DNA from: Omnitrophica WOR_2 bacterium RIFCSPHIGHO2_02_FULL_52_10
Lineage (GTDB): Bacteria; Omnitrophota; Gorgyraeia; Zapsychrales; Zapsychraceae
DNA: 13,495 nucleotides
NCBI GenBank assembly: GCA_001805655.1
Contig: MHGR01000098.1
Span: 2,184-15,678 of the forward strand
Direction of reading: 5' to 3'
The translations under genes and the position numbers were made by a program. The notes below the pieces were generated by a model. The model worked only from the letters and a program-made list of their open reading frames with translations. It did no database searches and was not told the DNA's origin. Below are positions 12,321 to 13,495 of the stretch, piece after piece. Within the stretch, counting starts at the first letter, position 1. Each line of letters starts with the position of its first letter.

Positions 12321-13495
12321 ATGCAGCGCGTTAAATCACGCCTAATCCTCATTCACGTTTTCCTTCTCTGCGCCGGGTGCCTTTTATGGCAGGTTCAGTC
12401 TTCCCATTCCATCGGGCAAAGCAAAGTCCACTTGATCCAGCTCAATGATGACACGATCAATCCCGTCACGGCGGAATATATCATCGAGTCGATCGACCGG
12501 GCCGTTCAAGACGGCGCCCAATGCCTTATCATTAAGATGGACACTCCCGGCGGGCTGCTGAATTCCACGCGGTTGATTGTCAAGAAGATGTTAACTTCCC
12601 CGGTGCCCATCGTCGTTTACATCGCGCCCAGCGGTTCCAGGGCGGGGTCGGCCGGGGTGTTCATTACCTATGCCAGCCACATCGCCGCCATGGCGCCGTC
12701 GACCAACATCGGCGCCGCCCATCCGGTTCAGATGGGGGATCATACGCCCCAGCAGCCGAATGAATGGAGCGAGTTGCGGCGCCTGATTGGGGAATTAAAG
12801 GAAGGCAGGGAAACTCAGGAAGCGGCAAAGCCGGGAGAGAGCGCGAAAGGTGCTGACGAAACCGCGGAAGAGAGTTCTTCTGAGGATCTGACGCCGGATG
12901 AAAATCCGATGGAAAGCAAGATATTGAACGACACGGTGGCCTTTATCAAGTCCATTGCCAAAGAGCGGGGGCGTAACGCCGAATGGGCGGTCGACAGCGT
13001 GGTCAAGAGCGATTCCATCACCGCTGAAGAGGCGGTCGAAAAGGGAGTGGTGGAGATCATCGCCGAAAGCGATGAGGATTTGCTCGGGCAATTGGACGGG
13101 CGCCGGGTTAACTTAAACGGCCGGGAAATTATCCTGCAGACCAAAGGGGCGGATATTGTCACGATTGAAATGGATTCCCGCCAGAAATTCTTCAATGTCC
13201 TGGCCAACCCGAATATCGCCTACATCCTGATGATTCTTGGTTTTTACGGGCTGTTATTCGAGGTCACGCACCCCGGCGTTGGCGTGCCGGGGGTTTTAGG
13301 CACAATCTTTTTGATCCTTGCGTTTTACAGCATGCAGACCTTGCCGACCAACTATGCCGGCCTGGCCCTGCTGGTGCTCGGACTGGTTTTGCTGGTAGCG
13401 GAGGCGTTTACCCCGGCGTTCGGGTTGTTAACTCTCGGAGGCCTTGCCTGCATGATCCTCGGCTCCATGCTTTTGTTTGAGTCGGTTGACCCGGT
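12321..13495 (+). CDS. nfeD: NfeD-type (NfeD1b) membrane-bound serine protease, 3' truncated by window
   Basis: The frame is open to the window end (391 codons), so the C-terminal OB-fold is outside. An N-terminal hydrophobic segment (about residues 8-24) is a signal peptide or anchor. A lipoprotein cut before Cys20 is conceivable, but the box (CAGC) is not canonical. The ClpP-like protease domain follows, with MDTPGG (73-78), likely nucleophile Ser110 in RAGSAGVFI, PSTNIGAAHPV, and likely general base Lys210 in AFIKSIAKERGRN. The Ser-Lys dyad is known from the archaeal homologue PH1510-N, which cleaves stomatin. Several membrane helices begin near residue 298. About 50 charged residues (roughly 143-195, rich in Glu, Lys, Ser) are inserted between Ser and Lys compared with typical family members. 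A stomatin/flotillin-like partner gene often lies next to it and may follow beyond the window. The ribosome site is weak. Confidence 0.9.
   Translation, partial: MQRVKSRLILIHVFLLCAGCLLWQVQSSHSIGQSKVHLIQLNDDTINPVTAEYIIESIDRAVQDGAQCLIIKMDTPGGLLNSTRLIVKKMLTSPVPIVVYIAPSGSRAGSAGVFITYASHIAAMAPSTNIGAAHPVQMGDHTPQQPNEWSELRRLIGELKEGRETQEAAKPGESAKGADETAEESSSEDLTPDENPMESKILNDTVAFIKSIAKERGRNAEWAVDSVVKSDSITAEEAVEKGVVEIIAESDEDLLGQLDGRRVNLNGREIILQTKGADIVTIEMDSRQKFFNVLANPNIAYILMILGFYGLLFEVTHPGVGVPGVLGTIFLILAFYSMQTLPTNYAGLALLVLGLVLLVAEAFTPAFGLLTLGGLACMILGSMLLFESVDP

Overview
This window holds 12 protein genes, all on the + strand and tightly packed. Both ends are cut by the window: a mutY-type DNA glycosylase lacks its start, and an NfeD-type membrane protease lacks its end. 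A TonB-like protein implies an outer membrane, so the host is a Gram-negative-type bacterium. Roughly balanced base composition, mixed gene affinities and the heptamer-repeat spacer would fit an uncultured phylum such as Omnitrophota. That taxonomic guess is an impression and nothing in the window proves it.

Region 1 (1-517) is the C-terminal part of MutY: the [4Fe-4S] loop followed by a Nudix domain with an intact Nudix box. Region 2 (518-6831) is a sulfate-assimilation operon. It opens with a promoter and an Rrf2-family regulator without cluster cysteines. It continues with a PiT-family permease resembling the sulfate permease CysP, cysteine synthase CysK, an APS reductase (CysH) with the iron-sulfur cysteine pattern, and ATP sulfurylase subunits CysD and CysN. 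CysN carries a C-terminal APS-kinase-like domain whose catalytic motifs are lost. Together these suggest sulfate uptake, activation to APS, and direct reduction of APS to sulfite without PAPS, with CysK fixing sulfide into cysteine. Sulfite reductase and serine acetyltransferase are not in the window.

The operon is interrupted between cysD and cysN by a 430-base spacer (4593-5022), while the other gaps in it are at most 29 bases. The spacer holds a short CAGCTNT heptamer run, ten tandem GAAGACT/GACGACT heptamers, and then about 265 bases dense in perfect inverted repeats, several nested and some mutually exclusive or pseudoknot-like. It is either a decayed or non-autonomous mobile element or a structured RNA placed before cysN. 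It is the most unusual part of the window.

Region 3 (6841-9358) carries a TonB-like protein, the nucleotidase SurE and a REC/HD-GYP response regulator that probably degrades cyclic di-GMP. Region 4 (9359-13495) starts with a good promoter and Shine-Dalgarno site, followed by citrate synthase, an M17 leucyl aminopeptidase and the NfeD-type protease, probably cotranscribed. I found no tRNA, rRNA, CRISPR array, complete insertion sequence or convincing intrinsic terminator.
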